A stretch of 23,770 nt of DNA from Spirogloea muscicola (lineage: Eukaryota > Streptophyta > Zygnematophyceae > Spirogloeales > Spirogloeaceae): NCBI GenBank assembly GCA_009602725.1, contig WELB01000007.1:525310-549079 (forward strand), in the 5' to 3' direction. The notes beneath the pieces were generated by a model. It saw only the letters and a program-made list of their open reading frames with translations. It made no database searches and was not told the DNA's origin. Positions 20,701-23,770 of the stretch are shown here, in pieces. The stretch's first letter is position 1. The number at the start of each line of letters is the position of its first letter. Made by a program: the position numbers and the translations under genes.

Positions 20701-22000
20701 GCTGTCACGGTGAAGGAGCTCGACTTCTCCCACATGCTAGTAAGGGGACTTGCATTTTACCACAAATTGCTCCTAGCTAGTCAAAAAGAGAGCAGTCAAC
20801 AGATCACTTGCTCAGACCACAAGGTGGTAAGGTATGTACATACACGTGCTTCACATACTTGTGACATTCCAAGGCTTCAGTACCCTCCAAACCAAGCCTG
20901 ACTTGCGCCACAGGACCACCTAAGGAGGATACTCCGAGGCCAGGCGTCACTCTTCACACTGACGTCAGGGGCTGCCCTGGTTCGGCTGAGCCCGCGCGTT
21001 GTGGAGAACAACCTTGACGCCAAGCGGGAGGTGGAGAAGACCCTGAAGACAACGTGCGAGAACCTGATCATGGCTGTCACCAAAGAAGCCGTCGACCCCT
21101 GGCTCACATTCCTGACAAAGGTTTGCATCTTGGAGCAGATCAGAAAGTTTAGCACTCACTCACTGGTTGCCAGAAGAGGCATGGCTCATGTGCCCCATGT
21201 AGAGATGATGCAGAGTATGACGGTTGGCGGCATCCATAATAAAATCCATAGTAGAAGATCCATAACTTGGCAGGAAAAGTTCCACTAAATGTAGCTCTGT
21301 TTCTTGTGAACCACCAATGTGCGGCAGGTGACAGCTGTGACTGCGGCACTCTCGTCGGCCAATGCCAAAGCAGGCTCGGCAGGGTCTGGAAAGTCTCTCC
21401 GAGACCAGGCTTTTGCTGCACCTGAGAAGCTGGCCGAGCTCGTCGCAAAGGTTTGCTGCTAACTCTTCCTTGCTGTCCTTGAGCTCTCAGGTTGAGCTCT
21501 CAGGATTTGGTCACAAGGTGGGCACATCAAGGACAGTTTGTTGAGTACTGCAGCTTCCAAACAAGCTTGAGCGTAAGAGAACTTGAGCAAAGCAGCTTGG
21601 GCGGACTTGCAGGTCAATGAGACGCTGCAAAGCAGCCTGCCAGAGGTAGTGGCGAAGATGAGCCTGTATCTCCAGAATCCATCCACACGTGCAATCCTTT
21701 TCAAGCCCATCAAGTGAGTCAAGCTTGACAATAGTAAACTGCACTCTCAGAGATCTTGTCAAGTTCAGCTTAATCCCTGTGAGCATTTCGCGCTTGACTT
21801 ACAATGTCCACTACATTGCCGTCACTTGATCGGAGTTGCTGGACTGATTGCTGCTGATGCTGGCTGGCAGGTCAAACATCATGGAGGCCCATGGCCAGAT
21901 CCTTACACTCTTGCAAACAGAATACTCCACTGAAGACGCAGCTTGCATCCGTCTCATGCCCACTGCTGACTTACAGGCTCACCTTGACGCCCTTGCTTGA
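14746..22000 (+). CDS. COG3: Conserved oligomeric Golgi complex subunit 3 (Sec34 family)
   Basis: Lobe A subunit of the COG complex, a cytosolic tether on Golgi membranes for retrograde vesicles that recycle glycosylation enzymes. The 24 exons are 14746-15051, 15279-15383, 15678-15722, 15950-16024, 16276-16371, 16657-16734, 16898-16983, 17129-17195, 17407-17469, 17663-17779, 18013-18117, 18320-18412, 18577-18665, 18890-18977, 19127-19258, 19523-19603, 19752-19868, 20153-20185, 20428-20514, 20677-20739, 20914-21120, 21328-21450, 21613-21713 and 21871-22000: 2487 nt, 828 aa, as long as animal COG3. The Sec34 region begins near residue 138 ([16 protein letters not shown]), then [99 protein letters not shown] and [13 protein letters not shown], in the order of plant COG3. 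The start has a full CCACCATGG context. Exon 1 encodes a GC-rich, poorly conserved stretch. Intron 2 is GC-AG. All introns are phase 0 except 7, 13 and 23 (phase 2). Confidence 0.96.
15384..15677 (+). other. GC-AG intron 2 of COG3
   Basis: Donor CAG|GCAAGA at 15384 is a near-consensus GC donor; the acceptor is GGCAG ending at 15677. The join gives [17 protein letters not shown], matching the NQFYKW segment of plant COG3. Confidence 0.8.
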
Positions 22001-23051
22001 CTACAGAGGATAGTCAGGTAGCCAGATAGCCAGCGACTAGTCTCTCTGATTTGCGGCCCTCAAGTAGAGACGACATGTTTATTTTACCGGGAAAGGCTTA
22101 GAAAAACGCTTTTAGCCCCTATCGAACTTTGTCAACCTTGTCAATTCTTTTCGGGCTGGCTGTTCACAGCCCTTGCCCCCTTACACAAGAGCCTTCTTAG
22201 ACCGGATGACGACCGCTTCGGCCCTCATTGCCCTGCATCTATTCTTAGCCTTGGTCGTTGATGCATCGAGCCTGATGCAATCGCAAAAGTTGAAGCCATG
22301 ACTATGGGATCAAAGTTCTGTTAGCATTGCCCAACAGGCTTTATGATGTTTCCTTTGTAAAATAGTCACGTCAGATAGAAGTACCTTGGTGAGTGTAATT
22401 TGCAAAAGCTACTGTAAGTCAAGGTAGCCACACATTTATTGGTAGCAGTAGGTAATGGCAGGCTCTTCTTAAGCTTCTCAAATGTGCAACAATCAGAGCT
22501 AAACAACTTATCGCAGCACGAGCTCACAGAGTCAGCACAGGTGTGCTGGAAGCTACAGGCGGACAGATCCAGCTTTTGCAAACCCATTAGCAATTGCTGA
22601 AGGTGTACTTAGTTGTGCAGCCGCAAGGATCAAGTGAACGACCAAGCACTTAGCAGAAGCTGCAGGCAGGGATTGCTTGCCCGTGCTGCCTTTCCTTGTT
22701 TCGAAGTACATCTTTCCAGGCAGAGGGCCCAATTAATAATTGTACCAATCAGTACATCTGCCTGTCATCTCTGCCCAACGGGAAAGGGCGTATATTTGCA
22801 CGAAGGACAAGAAGCGGCGAGCTGCCGCCTTGTGGATGCAAAGTGCTGGAGTCTACAACATGCAACCGATGTGCAAAGGCGTGGTTGGCTTGAGCCACAC
22901 ATGGTGATACCAATAGTCCTGTCTTCACCAGTAAGCACTGGAGCTAACGCAGGCCAGTGCAGTGCTCTGGCTCAGGCTTCAGGATCTGGGTGGTGGGAAG
23001 AGGCCCCAGAGAGGAAGTGACAGGCAGCACAGCTTGATGGCACGTCGCCAC
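22001..23051. other. Convergent region between COG3 and histone H3
   Basis: About 1.05 kb between two stop codons on opposite strands. Nothing coding was recognised. Plus-strand TGTAA motifs at 22356-22360, 22394-22398 and 22413-22417 could end COG3 mRNA. On the minus strand just after the H3 stop I found neither a TGTAA nor a clear histone 3' stem-loop. Confidence 0.55.
22356..22360 (+). terminator. Candidate poly(A) signal TGTAA of COG3
   Basis: First of three TGTAA motifs, about 356 nt after the COG3 stop. The choice among them (also 22394 and 22413) is open. Confidence 0.4.

Positions 23052-23770
<719 letters not shown>

Noticed and set aside
22980-23051. Histone 3' stem-loop after the H3 stop
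   Set aside because: The nearest candidate (GGGGCCTCTTCCC on the minus strand) does not form the six-pair stem with a four-base loop.

Overview
This is nuclear DNA from a eukaryote, most likely a green alga (Chlorophyta, perhaps a trebouxiophyte such as Coccomyxa or Chlorella). That placement is an inference. It rests on many short exons with GT-AG introns, GC-rich 5' exons, ATGG start contexts, TGTAA motifs (the usual chlorophyte poly(A) signal) after some genes, and proteins that match the land-plant versions of their families rather than the animal ones. No rRNA, intact tRNA, transposon, CRISPR array or prokaryotic operon was seen.

There are five protein-coding genes. (1) 21-4263, plus strand: an F-box protein followed by about six kelch repeats, a likely substrate adaptor of an SCF ubiquitin ligase; about 11 exons, with one internal junction unresolved. 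(2) 4735-9081, minus strand: a CorA/MRS2 magnesium transporter of the plastid MRS2-11/MGT10 type. I reconstructed 13 exons in frame; they encode 530 residues and contain the diagnostic GMN motif. (3) 9775-12498, plus strand: splicing factor 1 / branchpoint-binding protein of plant architecture (KH-QUA2, two CCHC zinc knuckles, an RRM, a proline-rich tail), 825 residues from two exons. (4) 14746-22000, plus strand: COG3, a subunit of the conserved oligomeric Golgi tethering complex; 24 exons, 828 residues, every junction in phase. (5) 23052-23462, minus strand: an intronless core histone H3.

Genes 1 and 2 converge over a 471-bp gap. Genes 2 and 3 diverge from a 693-bp GC-rich shared upstream region. 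Genes 3 and 4 are in tandem with about 2.2 kb of gene-free sequence between them, which carries three telomere-like motifs. Genes 4 and 5 converge over about 1.05 kb. A 108-bp (GA)n microsatellite upstream of H3 runs off the window end. The genes are housekeeping functions (protein turnover, plastid Mg2+, splicing, Golgi traffic, chromatin) with no shared pathway, so this looks like ordinary gene-dense algal chromosome.

I found no undescribed multi-gene system. The points that merit a second look are two GC-AG introns, a strong phase-0 intron bias in COG3, a tRNA T-arm-like relic, a mixed H3.1/H3.3 residue pattern in H3, an SF1 intron whose retention would truncate the protein inside its RNA-binding domain, and the telomere-like motifs.
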